Of a stretch of 64,000 bases of DNA, positions 9,239 through 18,830 are shown piece after piece; position 1 is the first letter of the stretch; every line of letters begins with the position of its first letter. The position numbers were made by a program, and so were the translations under genes. The notes below the pieces were generated by a model that ran no database searches, had not been told where the DNA came from, and saw only the letters and a program-made list of their open reading frames with translations. The stretch lies in NCBI GenBank assembly GCA_038063015.1, contig JBBTVX010000001.1, positions 158,495 to 222,494 of the forward strand, in the 5' to 3' direction. The DNA is from JACPYG01 sp038063015 (lineage in GTDB: Bacteria; Patescibacteriota; Minisyncoccia; Minisyncoccales; Staskawiczbacteraceae).

Positions 9239-9950
9239 ACTTTTAATAAAATTTTTTGACGTTCTTTTATACCAACCCTTATTTAATTCTTTGGTTTTTC
9301 TTTATAATTATTTGCCAGGACACGATTTTGGAGTGGCCATTATACTTTTAACCATAATAATCAGAATAATTATTTATCCAATTTCTATCAAAGCCCTAAA
9401 TTCCCAAAAAACCCTACAGGCGCTACAGCCCAAAATACAGGAAATTCAAAAAAAACACAAAAACAACAAAGAACAATTAGCAAAAGAGACACTAGAGCTT
9501 TATCGTCGAGAAAAGATTAATCCTTTTTCTGGTTTATTTTTGGCAATCATACAGCTTCCAATTTTAATCGCCCTTTACACGGTTTTTTGGAAGGGATTAA
9601 ACCCAGAAGAGCTTGCCAATTTATACAGTTTTGTTTCTAGGCCAGAGCAAATAAACTCTATTTTTTTAGGCATAGTAGATTTGTCTAAAGCAAATTTTGC
9701 GCTTGCTGTTTTGGCTGGCATATCCCAGTTTTTTCAGACAAAAATGTTAATGCCAAAGAGTATCCCAGGGCAAGAAAAAAGTTCTGATATATCGCAAATA
9801 ATGCAAAAACAAATGGTTTATTTTTTCCCCTTTTTAACAGTTTTCATTCTTATGAGTCTGCCGTCAGCTATCGGGCTTTATTGGATAACCAGCGGAGCGT
9901 TTTCAATAATACAGCAATATTTCATTCTTAAAAAAACTGCCCCTATATGA
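9231..9950 (+). CDS. yidC: Membrane protein insertase YidC
   Basis: YidC inserts proteins into the cytoplasmic membrane, alone or with Sec. The 239-residue protein is the short form without a large periplasmic domain. Hydrophobic segments include FGVAIILLTIIIRIIIYPISI, with the conserved Arg that faces the substrate groove, then the cytoplasmic Lys-rich hairpin (LQPKIQEIQKKHKNNKEQL), PFSGLFLAIIQLPILIALYTVFW and two more helices near the C-terminus. It overlaps both rnpA and the downstream R3H gene. Confidence 0.93.
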   Translation: MFELLIKFFDVLLYQPLFNSLVFLYNYLPGHDFGVAIILLTIIIRIIIYPISIKALNSQKTLQALQPKIQEIQKKHKNNKEQLAKETLELYRREKINPFSGLFLAIIQLPILIALYTVFWKGLNPEELANLYSFVSRPEQINSIFLGIVDLSKANFALAVLAGISQFFQTKMLMPKSIPGQEKSSDISQIMQKQMVYFFPFLTVFILMSLPSAIGLYWITSGAFSIIQQYFILKKTAPI

Positions 9951-10426
9951 TAGACCAAAACGATATTAAAAAAATAAAAGAGGTTGCAGAAGAATTTTTT
10001 CAAAAAATGACAACTGAGCCCTTATCAATTGAGGTGAATAAAGTTGCGGCGGAAAACTCCGAAATCAGCGAGGTTGTCGATTTAAATACAACCATAGAGG
10101 AGCCGCAGATTTTAATTGGAGAAAAGGGGCAAACGCTTTTCGAAATCCAGCGTCTTTTAAGAGCTATATTAATTAAAAAAATACAAAAGATTTTTTATCT
10201 AAATCTAGACATTAATAAATATAAACAAAGCAAAATAGAATATTTAAAAAGAATAGCCAAAGAGCTGGCGGATGAAGTTTCTTTGACTAAAGGAGAAAAG
10301 TCTCTTTTTCCAATGTCAGCCTATGAGAGAAGGGTTATTCATGCGGAATTATCTCAAAGAGCGGATATTGTTACAGAAAGCCAAGGAGAAAGCCCGGACA
10401 GGCATATAGTAATCAAGCCCCGATAG
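9947..10426 (+). CDS. jag: Jag-type KH/R3H RNA-binding protein
   Basis: A 159-residue protein with a KH-like region (ILIGEKGQTLFEIQRLLRAI) and a C-terminal R3H-like domain (PMSAYERRVIHAELSQRADIVTESQGESPDRHIVIKPR). Jag/KhpB proteins bind RNA and, in Gram-positive bacteria, influence cell elongation. The usual N-terminal Jag domain is largely absent. The ATG overlaps the yidC stop (ATGA), consistent with translational coupling. Confidence 0.88.
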   Translation: MIDQNDIKKIKEVAEEFFQKMTTEPLSIEVNKVAAENSEISEVVDLNTTIEEPQILIGEKGQTLFEIQRLLRAILIKKIQKIFYLNLDINKYKQSKIEYLKRIAKELADEVSLTKGEKSLFPMSAYERRVIHAELSQRADIVTESQGESPDRHIVIKPR

Positions 10427-10436
10427 AAGTTGATTC

Positions 10437-11573
10437 TTATTTTTGTTTTACAGAAAAAATAATCGCAAAATTAGGAGGGTTCCCCGTGCTTATATTCCTT
10501 ACGCTTTCCCATTTTATTTGTTTTGGTCCGTCTTTATTTACATCGTCTTTTGTTGGAAACGCCTGACAAAAAGACCACGGCCCCGTTTCTGCATCTGACG
10601 ACTTGTCAAAATATACAAGCAAAACCATATAATCTCCCTTTATTTCTATAGAAGAAATATTTTTGCCGGATAAACTCGGCGGCTCTTTGGCTATGCAAAA
10701 ACCGCCCATATCCCATTTTATGCAATTTTGCTCATTTTCCGGGACGTCGTTGAATTTAAATTTAGAAAGCTCCATAACATAGATTTTACCATTTTTAATA
10801 GCATTTTTAATATCATCATTTGAAACTCTATACCAACCGCCCTCGCGATTGTAAAAAGATTTTCTATAAAAAACTACTCCCTCGTCGCTTGGAGAATTAT
10901 CATATTGATAAATTGATGCCGAAGCGGCAAAAGGTTCTATTTGAACACAGCGACGATTCGGGTTGATATATTGGCATTTACCCCAAAAATTGGGCGAATC
11001 GTATAAAATAGAGATATAATAAATATTTTCGCCCGGATGTTGGACAATATCAACGGCATTCGCCCTATTTGTTAGCGGGCCCAAGTCAGGGATGTTTGTG
11101 ACATGAGGCGACTCTGGCACAAGAGGAGAACAATTATTTTGATTATAAATATAAACGCCCGCCTGTTGTTCCGGGTCTGGCGGCGGAGGGACAGTGTCTA
11201 TTTCGCCAAGTTTAAAAATTTTTAATTCCGGGTTGATTGTAGTGATAATCAAATAAACAGTTGCCAAAATAAGCAGGCCGGAAATCGCGCCAGAAACTCT
11301 GTCTTTTGCCATTGCTGATGCGTTTGGAACCGCAGGAGACAATAAATAAAGCACGCCAGCGAAAACTAAAGTGAGAAAAATAATAAAAAAACCGAGAAAC
11401 ATCCCAAAATCAAACACATATTTTAAATATTCTGGCAGGGGGGTATTAGCGGTTATACTTGCTCCAGTTGACAATGCAGGATATTGGACCTCCAGCGCCG
11501 CAGTAAAATTAAAACCGTAAAAGAATAATATAAAAACAGCAACAAAAACACTAATAACTTTTTTATACTCCAT
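10437..11573 (-). CDS. VirB2-like membrane protein with large exported beta-rich domain
   Basis: The protein has a signal-like helix (VISVFVAVFILFFYGFNFTAAL), then two membrane helices in the arrangement seen in VirB2/TrbC pilins of this group (FGMFLGFFIIFLTLVFAGVLYLL, then GAISGLLILATVYLIITTINPEL), and an exported domain of about 240 residues. That domain has motifs such as ILYDSPNFWGKCQYIN and EGVVFYRKSFYNREGGWY that resemble beta/gamma-crystallin strands. It has the same architecture as its two upstream neighbours, so the three look like paralogs with different ectodomains. A role in the envelope part of the secretion system is inferred from context. Confidence 0.55.
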   Translation of the reverse strand: MEYKKVISVFVAVFILFFYGFNFTAALEVQYPALSTGASITANTPLPEYLKYVFDFGMFLGFFIIFLTLVFAGVLYLLSPAVPNASAMAKDRVSGAISGLLILATVYLIITTINPELKIFKLGEIDTVPPPPDPEQQAGVYIYNQNNCSPLVPESPHVTNIPDLGPLTNRANAVDIVQHPGENIYYISILYDSPNFWGKCQYINPNRRCVQIEPFAASASIYQYDNSPSDEGVVFYRKSFYNREGGWYRVSNDDIKNAIKNGKIYVMELSKFKFNDVPENEQNCIKWDMGGFCIAKEPPSLSGKNISSIEIKGDYMVLLVYFDKSSDAETGPWSFCQAFPTKDDVNKDGPKQIKWESVRNISTGNPPNFAIIFSVKQK

Positions 11574-11576
11574 TTT

Positions 11577-12938
11577 TTATTTTATGGGTATTATATGTAT
11601 AAAATCTAATATTCTTCCCTCTGCGGCAATTACTTCCTCCTCTTTCAAATTAGGAACATCCTCTTTAAAAACCTGGCAATATACACGTTGGGATTGGCGT
11701 TGTTGCGCAAAAAGAATAACTAAATAATTTCCTTGAATCTTTATAGACCCGGAGCAATTTTTGAAATTTTTACACAAAGTTTTTTCCTCTTCTGGAACAG
11801 AAATATAATCATAACTCTCACTAAAATCTAATATTCCTAATCCTAGATCATTATCCCGACTACTCCAAAAATTACTTATTGCTTCTTGTTTGACAAAATA
11901 ATATCCTGCATTGGCCCCTGTTTTATAGCCAAATGGTTTGCTGTAAAAAATTATGCCATTGCCAGAAGTTTCTGGAAGGACCCTGTTAAGATTAAAAATA
12001 TTTATAGACGACATTGGAAAATCAATGTTTAAAATACCCCTTTCTCCTGGTTGTAGGTCTGCGTCGTATATCCAAGCACAGTCTCCTCTAAAATTAATTT
12101 CTTTATGTAGCAAAACGCCATAATCGATATTATTTTTAATGTCGTTGATAACCAGAATTGATTTCGCCTTGCTTTTAAAAGGCTCTTCTATTTCTTGCGC
12201 GTCTGAAAGACTTGCTTGAGACATATAGCCCGTAGCATCTGTTCCAAGGAAATAATAAACCCCGGGTGTTTCAAAGCTCCTTTTAAAAGAGCCGGTGTTG
12301 TTTAAGGGCTCTTCTTCGCCGCATGCTTTTCTGACAACAGAAACTCCGCCATAGTTTGCATCGCTTCCTTTAAAGTTTTTTTCCGGGAATTTCCAAATCA
12401 ATAAGGTCGGGTCATTTCCTGTATTGCCTGCGCACCTATAAAGTATTTTTTCATAACCAGCGGGGATGGACGAGATATCTGGTTCGGCGTCTGGGGCTGG
12501 TTTTTCTTCGGAACCATTAGTGTAAAAAACTCCCTCTCCTGCTTCTAGTGGGGTTAACGTCGGGGTTATAAAAGCGGGGTTGATGGTTTTTAAAATTATA
12601 ACGGAAGATAAAGTAAGAACCAATCCTAAAATAGCTCCTATAATTCTTTCTTTCGCGTCTCCTATTGCTCCCGGATTTCCAGCAGATGTTATTAGGCGAA
12701 TGCCGCCAATGGCTAAAGAAATAACAGCTAACGCTCCGGCCAAATATATCCCCAAGGCAAAAAAATAAGCAATAAAATCAGGCAATTTGCTATCTTTTGT
12801 TATTATTGGAGCAAGTGGTATGTTGGGGTAGTCTGTTATTTCAAGAGCAGAAACAAAGCCAGTGCTCAAAAAAAACAAAAAAATCATCGTGAAAAAAACT
12901 AAAAAATATTTATGGTTTTTTGTCATTTTTTTATTCAT
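11577..12938 (-). CDS. VirB2-like membrane protein with large exported domain (paralog)
   Basis: The 453-residue protein has a signal helix (YFLVFFTMIFLFFLSTGFVSAL), two membrane helices with a conserved SAGNPGAIGDAKERIIGAILG loop, and an exported region carrying two crystallin-like blocks (GVLLHKEINFRGDCAWIY and GNGIIFYSKPFGYK). It ends three bases before the next gene on the minus strand and overlaps the 1212-residue gene by eight bases, so all three are one transcription unit. The exact function is unknown. The AGNP-A-GDAKERI loop is the hallmark shared with small pilin-like proteins of this cluster, including the one at 31887. Confidence 0.55.
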   Translation of the reverse strand: MNKKMTKNHKYFLVFFTMIFLFFLSTGFVSALEITDYPNIPLAPIITKDSKLPDFIAYFFALGIYLAGALAVISLAIGGIRLITSAGNPGAIGDAKERIIGAILGLVLTLSSVIILKTINPAFITPTLTPLEAGEGVFYTNGSEEKPAPDAEPDISSIPAGYEKILYRCAGNTGNDPTLLIWKFPEKNFKGSDANYGGVSVVRKACGEEEPLNNTGSFKRSFETPGVYYFLGTDATGYMSQASLSDAQEIEEPFKSKAKSILVINDIKNNIDYGVLLHKEINFRGDCAWIYDADLQPGERGILNIDFPMSSINIFNLNRVLPETSGNGIIFYSKPFGYKTGANAGYYFVKQEAISNFWSSRDNDLGLGILDFSESYDYISVPEEEKTLCKNFKNCSGSIKIQGNYLVILFAQQRQSQRVYCQVFKEDVPNLKEEEVIAAEGRILDFIHIIPIK

Positions 12939-15900
12939 TAATCCCCTGCCTCTGCTCGCAGTAAAACCAATTATCTGCCAGAGGCTCGGGAGTTTTTAAA
13001 ATTTTTCCTAAAATTTTTCCATAACAATAAGATTCTATGGTTTTATTTTCCACCCTAACTTTTCCTTCTTTTATAGGAGAAATAATTTCATCTTGAACCC
13101 TTTCACAGCTTAAGATTTTTATTTCCCTGTCAAAAGCGCTTTGGGCAGTGCCAGCTTCGTTCATTTTTTTTCTTGAATAGCTTAATTTTTTTACGATATC
13201 CGTTCTTCCGTCTAATATAGCAAATTTATAAAATGTTTTGGACTCTTTGTATATTCTATCATAATAATAGAATATCCCATTTTTTGCTGCTTTGCAATTT
13301 TTTGTTGCTCCCCCCCTGAGCAAGTTAATCATTTTTTGGCAGGAGATGCCAGCGCACAATACCGGAGTGCAGCTAGCATCAGCGGTGTCTGTTTCCGGAA
13401 AATATCGGCAACTGAAAGAACAAGGACGGCCTTCCTCGCAAGCGCTGTCGCATTGGCAATAATTTTGTTCTTGAATAATGCTTTTTACGTATTGTATCAT
13501 TTCGCCGGTTGTTTTAGTAAAATTATCAATATTTTTAATAAGTTCGTCAGCCCATTTTTCGGCATCATCTATTGTTTGGCCGACAGGAATTTCTTTTTCT
13601 TTTGAACAAATTTTTTCTTTTCCTATCGGAATTGGATTTTTCTCTTCAGTCTTAATTTCTTTGTTCCACCAGTTTTGCTGGCAGTAAAAAGTTAAAGGGT
13701 CGTCATTATAAGAAGACTCGTTACAAGCTCCAGTTGCAATTTGGTATCCTAAGATTTTCGTTGAAAGTTCTTCGCCATTCCCTCCGTTGCTTCCATTTCC
13801 TCCGCCACCGCTACCTCCGCCGCCGCCGCTTTCTCCGGAATCATAATTAATTGTTTCGTTTATAATTCCGCATGGACACTTTGGACACATTGAGGCAGAT
13901 GGGCACTTGGCTGTTTCTGGATAAAGATTTAAGCAGGTTTGTCCGGAATTAACGCCGTTAGAGTATGTATACAACCGGTAGGGATATCTGCATTTTTGCT
14001 TGTCCGGATTTTGATAAAGATAAGAGGAAGAATATTGTCCCTGGTTTTTTGCGCAATCAGGATAGCCGGCATATTGGTCGGAACCGTATTTGCATAAAAA
14101 TGAATTATCCATGCAATTTTTCAAATTATCAGGGTCGCTGTATTTATCTGTACAAGTTTTTAACTGCGGAAAATTAACAACGCAATTTCCTTCATTTTCC
14201 AAAAGGCATTTTGAACCGCCGCATTTTATTTTGCATTTTTCAAGCTCGTCGCTTGGCTCGGAGGGATATTTTTTGTCGCACAAAGCCAAACATTGTTGGT
14301 TAAATTTTTGTATGCAATCTTTAAAGGTCGCAAACGGGCTGGTATTAGCCGGGCACTTGCGATTGTCGTAACAGATTTTCATGCGCGCTGTTTGTTCTAT
14401 AAGACAATTTGCTTGGTTTTGCGGATTTTCCTCATCACATTCTGGGACTGCCCGATAACACGTTTTATCTTCTAATGTTTCAGGACAGATATTTTGGCAT
14501 TTAGTATAAGCGTTAGAATTAGCATAATCAAAGCCCTTGCAATATTTATAAATATCAATCGGTTTTTGGGTTTCAGGGTCGTTAAAAGTTTTCAGAGCCA
14601 TAACTACTTTATCCTCTTTTTTGGTTTTTTCAACCGTTTTTAAAAAATCAATATATGGCTCTGCCAAATAGCATTGCCCCAACGCGCCCTCCGCGGATTG
14701 TAATTGACTGCGGTCTTTTTCAACACTTGTTTTTATTTCATTCATTTTCTCTTTAAAATACATCAACTGTTCTATCAGTTTTAAATTGCTCCAAGGGCTA
14801 TTTTGCAGACAAGTTTCCCTTTCTTCTTGGCAAGCGGTGTTAGCTTCCTCGCATTGAGCTAAACAGCTTGAATCATCGCTATTGCATTGAAGGCAGGCAT
14901 TATCGCAAATTCGGCAATTGCCATTTTTTATAATTGCGATTTCTCTGCCGTCTATTTTTGGTTTAGGGTTATTCGTTTCAATAAAATCAGAGACATTGGT
15001 TAATTGGGTTCTGAACTCATCCAATCCTTTAAACTCTTTTTTTAGTTCAATGGGGGTTGAAGTGATTGCTACTGTAAACTTGTGCTCAATAACCACATTT
15101 CCCACATTCGGATCAATGGCAACCACAGTCGATTTTATATCTTGATTTCCCGCCATAGCTGTTACTTTGGCTTTTTCTGTTATTGCTTGAGTTGGACAGT
15201 ACCAGTCTTGCGCCCAATAAGCATACCCCGAATGCAAAAGAGAGCCGAATACTTCTTTCCAATTACAATAACCAAGAGATACAGGGGCGCCCAGAGAGCT
15301 TAAAATATAATTTAAATTAGCCGGAGTGTAAGCATTAGGAATAGGCATCGGTCCTGACACGCCAGCAGCCCTATTTCCAGTTGACCCTCCTGGCGCGCTA
15401 ATAGAAGAATAAATATTAAAAGAAATAGAATCTATCCACATTGGGTCTTGAAGTCCAGCCGCAAAATGTATATGCGCGCCCGTATTAGTATTGACCCCCC
15501 CCACTTCTCCGATAACATCTCCTCTGATAATCCTATCTCCGATAGATGCATATATTTTGTCCATATGAGCATATGTAGTATAAAAAGTAATAGTTTTCTC
15601 TTGGGGAAGAGGATTGCCGATTTTTATAGGCCCATGTTCTATAATTTCCTTAACTGTAAAATTTCTACCTGTTTCTGAGTTTCTTATTCCAGAATCAGTT
15701 GGACAACAGTCGTTGCTGCTTCCCGTTCCCGGAGTTGAGAGGGGTTTGCAAGCCGCGCCTACGCAACGTCCCAATGTGCATTTTTTATTAATATCAGTTT
15801 GAGCAGTATCGGGAAGAAAGCATGCGCCTGGATTGTTTATATCGCATGTAGTATTGCATTTTCCTTCGCAAGAACATTGTTCCATCAATTTTACAATTTC

Positions 15901-16569
15901 ATCCGATAATTTTTTAATTAGTTTAGATTTTTTTTCAGCCGCTTTTGTTAGTTTTAAAAAACAGTCAACCCGGTCATGATTTAAAAGAGTGGGACCATTA
16001 ATAATCTGACGATTATCATTTATTTCAACTTCAATTTGGCTCTCTATCGGGTCTCCGTTGCTGTCAAAGTCATAGCAATCCATTGTTCTTGATAAAGTAT
16101 TTTCAGTTAATGTCCCAAGGGGTATCTCGTTATAATATACAAAGGGCGTTGTGTTTGGCGGCGGTTTCTGAAAGAAATTGTTAAAAGGAAGCGGCAACAA
16201 TTCGTTAAAATTAAAAACAACCAAATTAGGATTAATAGTGTATACTATTAAATAAGAAGAAACCGTTAAAATCAAACCCAAAATACCAGCTTTTATCCAT
16301 TGTCTTCCTTCGTCTGTAAATTGTCCTCTGCCCAAAGAAACTAAGTAGTAAATTCCGCCAAAAGCTATGACAATAACCGCCAAAATGCCAGCTATCGCTA
16401 TTCCTATATTAAAAAAATACCTTGCATATTCAGGCAAAGTGCCGCTTCCTATGCTTAAACCAAAAATAGGAGGATATTGCTGCTCTAACGCCAAAACAAA
16501 ATCAGCTTTTATTAAAAAAAAGAAAAAAAGCAAAAAAAAGAGAAACGTTTTTTTATAATTGTTATCCAC
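12931..16569 (-). CDS. Giant cysteine-rich envelope protein with VirB2-like N-terminus and M23-like segment
   Basis: The 1212-residue protein opens with a signal helix and two membrane helices like its neighbours (residues 1-120), followed by an M23/LytM-like stretch near residues 330-375 (YAHMDKIYASIGDRIIRGDVIG and TGAHIHFAAG). The first His/Asp zinc motif of active M23 peptidases is not evident, so it may be a degenerate, binding-only domain. After that come many CxxxC-type clusters (CRICDNACLQC, CPETLEDKTC), a Gly-rich linker near residue 915 and another Cys-rich end. Disulfide-stabilised extracellular structure is inferred. It is probably the envelope-spanning part of the VirB4-dependent machine. 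Confidence 0.6.
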   Translation of the reverse strand: MDNNYKKTFLFFLLFFFFLIKADFVLALEQQYPPIFGLSIGSGTLPEYARYFFNIGIAIAGILAVIVIAFGGIYYLVSLGRGQFTDEGRQWIKAGILGLILTVSSYLIVYTINPNLVVFNFNELLPLPFNNFFQKPPPNTTPFVYYNEIPLGTLTENTLSRTMDCYDFDSNGDPIESQIEVEINDNRQIINGPTLLNHDRVDCFLKLTKAAEKKSKLIKKLSDEIVKLMEQCSCEGKCNTTCDINNPGACFLPDTAQTDINKKCTLGRCVGAACKPLSTPGTGSSNDCCPTDSGIRNSETGRNFTVKEIIEHGPIKIGNPLPQEKTITFYTTYAHMDKIYASIGDRIIRGDVIGEVGGVNTNTGAHIHFAAGLQDPMWIDSISFNIYSSISAPGGSTGNRAAGVSGPMPIPNAYTPANLNYILSSLGAPVSLGYCNWKEVFGSLLHSGYAYWAQDWYCPTQAITEKAKVTAMAGNQDIKSTVVAIDPNVGNVVIEHKFTVAITSTPIELKKEFKGLDEFRTQLTNVSDFIETNNPKPKIDGREIAIIKNGNCRICDNACLQCNSDDSSCLAQCEEANTACQEERETCLQNSPWSNLKLIEQLMYFKEKMNEIKTSVEKDRSQLQSAEGALGQCYLAEPYIDFLKTVEKTKKEDKVVMALKTFNDPETQKPIDIYKYCKGFDYANSNAYTKCQNICPETLEDKTCYRAVPECDEENPQNQANCLIEQTARMKICYDNRKCPANTSPFATFKDCIQKFNQQCLALCDKKYPSEPSDELEKCKIKCGGSKCLLENEGNCVVNFPQLKTCTDKYSDPDNLKNCMDNSFLCKYGSDQYAGYPDCAKNQGQYSSSYLYQNPDKQKCRYPYRLYTYSNGVNSGQTCLNLYPETAKCPSASMCPKCPCGIINETINYDSGESGGGGGSGGGGNGSNGGNGEELSTKILGYQIATGACNESSYNDDPLTFYCQQNWWNKEIKTEEKNPIPIGKEKICSKEKEIPVGQTIDDAEKWADELIKNIDNFTKTTGEMIQYVKSIIQEQNYCQCDSACEEGRPCSFSCRYFPETDTADASCTPVLCAGISCQKMINLLRGGATKNCKAAKNGIFYYYDRIYKESKTFYKFAILDGRTDIVKKLSYSRKKMNEAGTAQSAFDREIKILSCERVQDEIISPIKEGKVRVENKTIESYCYGKILGKILKTPEPLADNWFYCEQRQGINE

Positions 16570-16581
16570 CGCTTTTATTGA

Positions 16582-16959
16582 TTATCTTTTTAATTCTTTC
16601 CAAACCAATATCGTCCACGAAGGACAAGCTCCTCCCAGAAAAGGTACCAATTCAATGCCGAAAGCAATAGCAAACCTCTTGCCGGATTTTTTGGCAACCT
16701 TTTCTATTCCTGCTGTGCTGCCTGTTCTCAAAAGCATCCATCCTCCAATAATAACTGTTCCGATAATATCCAATATGCCATAATCGTCTATTGCCAGCCA
16801 AGAAAATAAAAACAGTCCAAACCCAATAACGTCTAAAAGTCCAGCAACACATAGCAACAAAATTCCCTCGGGAGAAGTAAGTCCTCCGCTAGAATCGCCT
16901 GTTTGGCTTGTTTTTATGTTTGAGTCATTTTCTTTTGTTTCTGATTGCCTTTCTGCCAT
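16582..16959 (-). CDS. Small two-helix membrane protein of the secretion cluster
   Basis: The 125-residue protein has a disordered polar N-terminus (MAERQSETKENDSNIKTSQTG), two hydrophobic helices (ILLLCVAGLLDVIGFGLFLF and GILDIIGTVIIGGWMLL), a basic loop with KKSGKRFAIAFGIELVPFLGG and a final hydrophobic turn. It is unrecognised, but lies between the VirB4-like gene and the giant Cys-rich gene, 18 bases from the former and on the same strand. The residues GGLTSPEG resemble the peptide made by a palindrome in rsmA, so part of the N-terminus may be repeat-derived. Confidence 0.55.
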   Translation of the reverse strand: MAERQSETKENDSNIKTSQTGDSSGGLTSPEGILLLCVAGLLDVIGFGLFLFSWLAIDDYGILDIIGTVIIGGWMLLRTGSTAGIEKVAKKSGKRFAIAFGIELVPFLGGACPSWTILVWKELKR

Positions 16960-16977
16960 TTATTTAGATTTGTTATA

Positions 16978-18819
16978 TTATTCTGTTTTCGCTGTTTTTA
17001 TTTCAGGAACTTCTTCGAGAGTTTCTAATTTTCTTTTTGCCTCTCTAATTTTTGAAACTTCTTCCGGGTTTGTGGTGATTAGCTGGTCTTCTGTATAGCT
17101 GGCGACAACGCTTAGCGCCACATGTTTTTTGCCGGCGAAAAACAATCCTTCTCCCACAGCGGCGTCAAGCAGTAGATATTTTTCTTGTTCTGTTAAATTG
17201 AACGTTTTTTGAACGACATCAATAGTTGCCGGCGACTGCTTCATTAAAAATTGCAGAGAAGAGTTTGTAATAATTGGTTTTCCATATTCTGACTTCATAA
17301 AATCAGCCACATCCTGAGTTATTGTTGTAACCCCCAGCCAGTATTTTCTGCCTCTTTTTGCCAAGCCGAATAAAAATGAAGCGCCGTCTTCCGATTGCAT
17401 CAGCCACCAGGCCTCATCTACCACCAATATTCTTTTTTTAAGTTTTGTTCTTACAATGTTCCAAACATACCTCATAACAATATAAAGAGCCATTGGTTTT
17501 AAAGATTCCTCCATATCCCTTATGCCGAAAACAACCATATTTTTTTCTATTGTTATATTTGACTGCTGGTTAAAAAAACTGGCAAAAGTTCCTTTGGTAA
17601 ATTTTTTAAGCCGTTTTATTAAAGAGTCGGTTCCCTCCATGCTTTCTAAAATTTCCACAAAATCAGACATTAAAGGAGTGTTGTCTATCCATGTTTTGGG
17701 GTCGGACTTGGCTGTGATGTCTCTGACGGCATAAGTTTCTGTTAATGCCTCATCTATAACGCTGTCTTCTTCGGGGCTGAGTCCGCCCAACATAATTCTC
17801 AAAAGCCCGACTAGGTTGATAATATTTGACCGCAAAACATCTTCTGGGTCATCATCTAATCCAGGCGTGGGCAAGTCAAAGGGGTTGACATGGCTGGCCG
17901 AATTTAAAGAAATTTTAAAGAAAGACCCGCCCACCGCTTCAGCTAAATATTCATATTCGTTTTCCGGGTCTATAACAATAACATCAACTCCTTGCATTAA
18001 ATAGCGGAGGATTTCTAATTTAATTGCGTAAGACTTCCCGGAACCCGCCTTAGCAAATACAACAGAGTTGGCGTTCTCTAAACTGAATCTGTCAAATAAA
18101 ACAAGGGAATTATTATGGCGGTTAATTCCATACAAAATTCCCTCGCTGGAACTCAAATCAAAAGAGACAAAAGGAAAAGAGGTTGAAAGTGGCTCGGTAT
18201 CCATTGGCACGTGCACATTAATCAAATCCAATCCATAAGGACTACAGGAAATAAATCCTTCTTTTTGGCGAAAAAATGCAGGTTTTATATAAATTAAACG
18301 AGATTCAAAAATTGACCTCAAAGTGAGCTCGGTGTCTTTCAATCCTTTTTCAGTTGCCTCATAAACAGTAATATAAAGGCCGAATCTGAACATTTTTTCC
18401 TGGGCGGTCATTAATTTGTCGCGGAGATTTTCAATATCTTTATAAGCAATCTCCAAAGCAGGGTCTCTTATCAATCCTTTTTCTTCTCTTTCTAAAATTT
18501 CTGAAGAAACCTCAGTTATTTTTTTTCTCAGTTTTTTTAAAATTAATTCTCCGCTGATGGGATGAATAAAAAAGGAGATGTCCATTGGCGTATTTAAATC
18601 AATCACCGGAGAAAACCAGCCAGTGTTTAAATATCTCGGATAAGAAAATATAAAAAAGGATTTAGCGAGCCGTTCGCCTAACTTTATATGGTCCTGGGCA
18701 ATGCCAATATAGGGAGGAGCAATAATGTCTCTTACATCAAAAGCTTCTTCTTCAAAGATTTTATCTGTAATTTCATTTTCCTTTTTTTTGTTTAAGATAT
18801 CTAAAAAAGGTATTTTCAT
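16978..18819 (-). CDS. VirB4-like type IV secretion ATPase (motor part)
   Basis: VirB4/TraC ATPases energise conjugation machines, pilus assembly and DNA transport. The 613-residue protein has a HerA/FtsK-type Walker A (VFAKAGSGKSYAIKLEILRYL), Walker B (DVIVIDPENEYEYLAEAVGG, then RILVVDEAWWLMQ) and the motif TTITQDVADFM. The N-terminal half of a normal VirB4 is not present as one chain: a separate 218-residue gene lies directly upstream. PrgI comes next, giving the order prgI-virB4N-virB4C. Localisation at the cytoplasmic face of the membrane is inferred. Confidence 0.88.
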   Translation of the reverse strand: MKIPFLDILNKKKENEITDKIFEEEAFDVRDIIAPPYIGIAQDHIKLGERLAKSFFIFSYPRYLNTGWFSPVIDLNTPMDISFFIHPISGELILKKLRKKITEVSSEILEREEKGLIRDPALEIAYKDIENLRDKLMTAQEKMFRFGLYITVYEATEKGLKDTELTLRSIFESRLIYIKPAFFRQKEGFISCSPYGLDLINVHVPMDTEPLSTSFPFVSFDLSSSEGILYGINRHNNSLVLFDRFSLENANSVVFAKAGSGKSYAIKLEILRYLMQGVDVIVIDPENEYEYLAEAVGGSFFKISLNSASHVNPFDLPTPGLDDDPEDVLRSNIINLVGLLRIMLGGLSPEEDSVIDEALTETYAVRDITAKSDPKTWIDNTPLMSDFVEILESMEGTDSLIKRLKKFTKGTFASFFNQQSNITIEKNMVVFGIRDMEESLKPMALYIVMRYVWNIVRTKLKKRILVVDEAWWLMQSEDGASFLFGLAKRGRKYWLGVTTITQDVADFMKSEYGKPIITNSSLQFLMKQSPATIDVVQKTFNLTEQEKYLLLDAAVGEGLFFAGKKHVALSVVASYTEDQLITTNPEEVSKIREAKRKLETLEEVPEIKTAKTE

Positions 18820-18830
18820 TTTATTTATTT

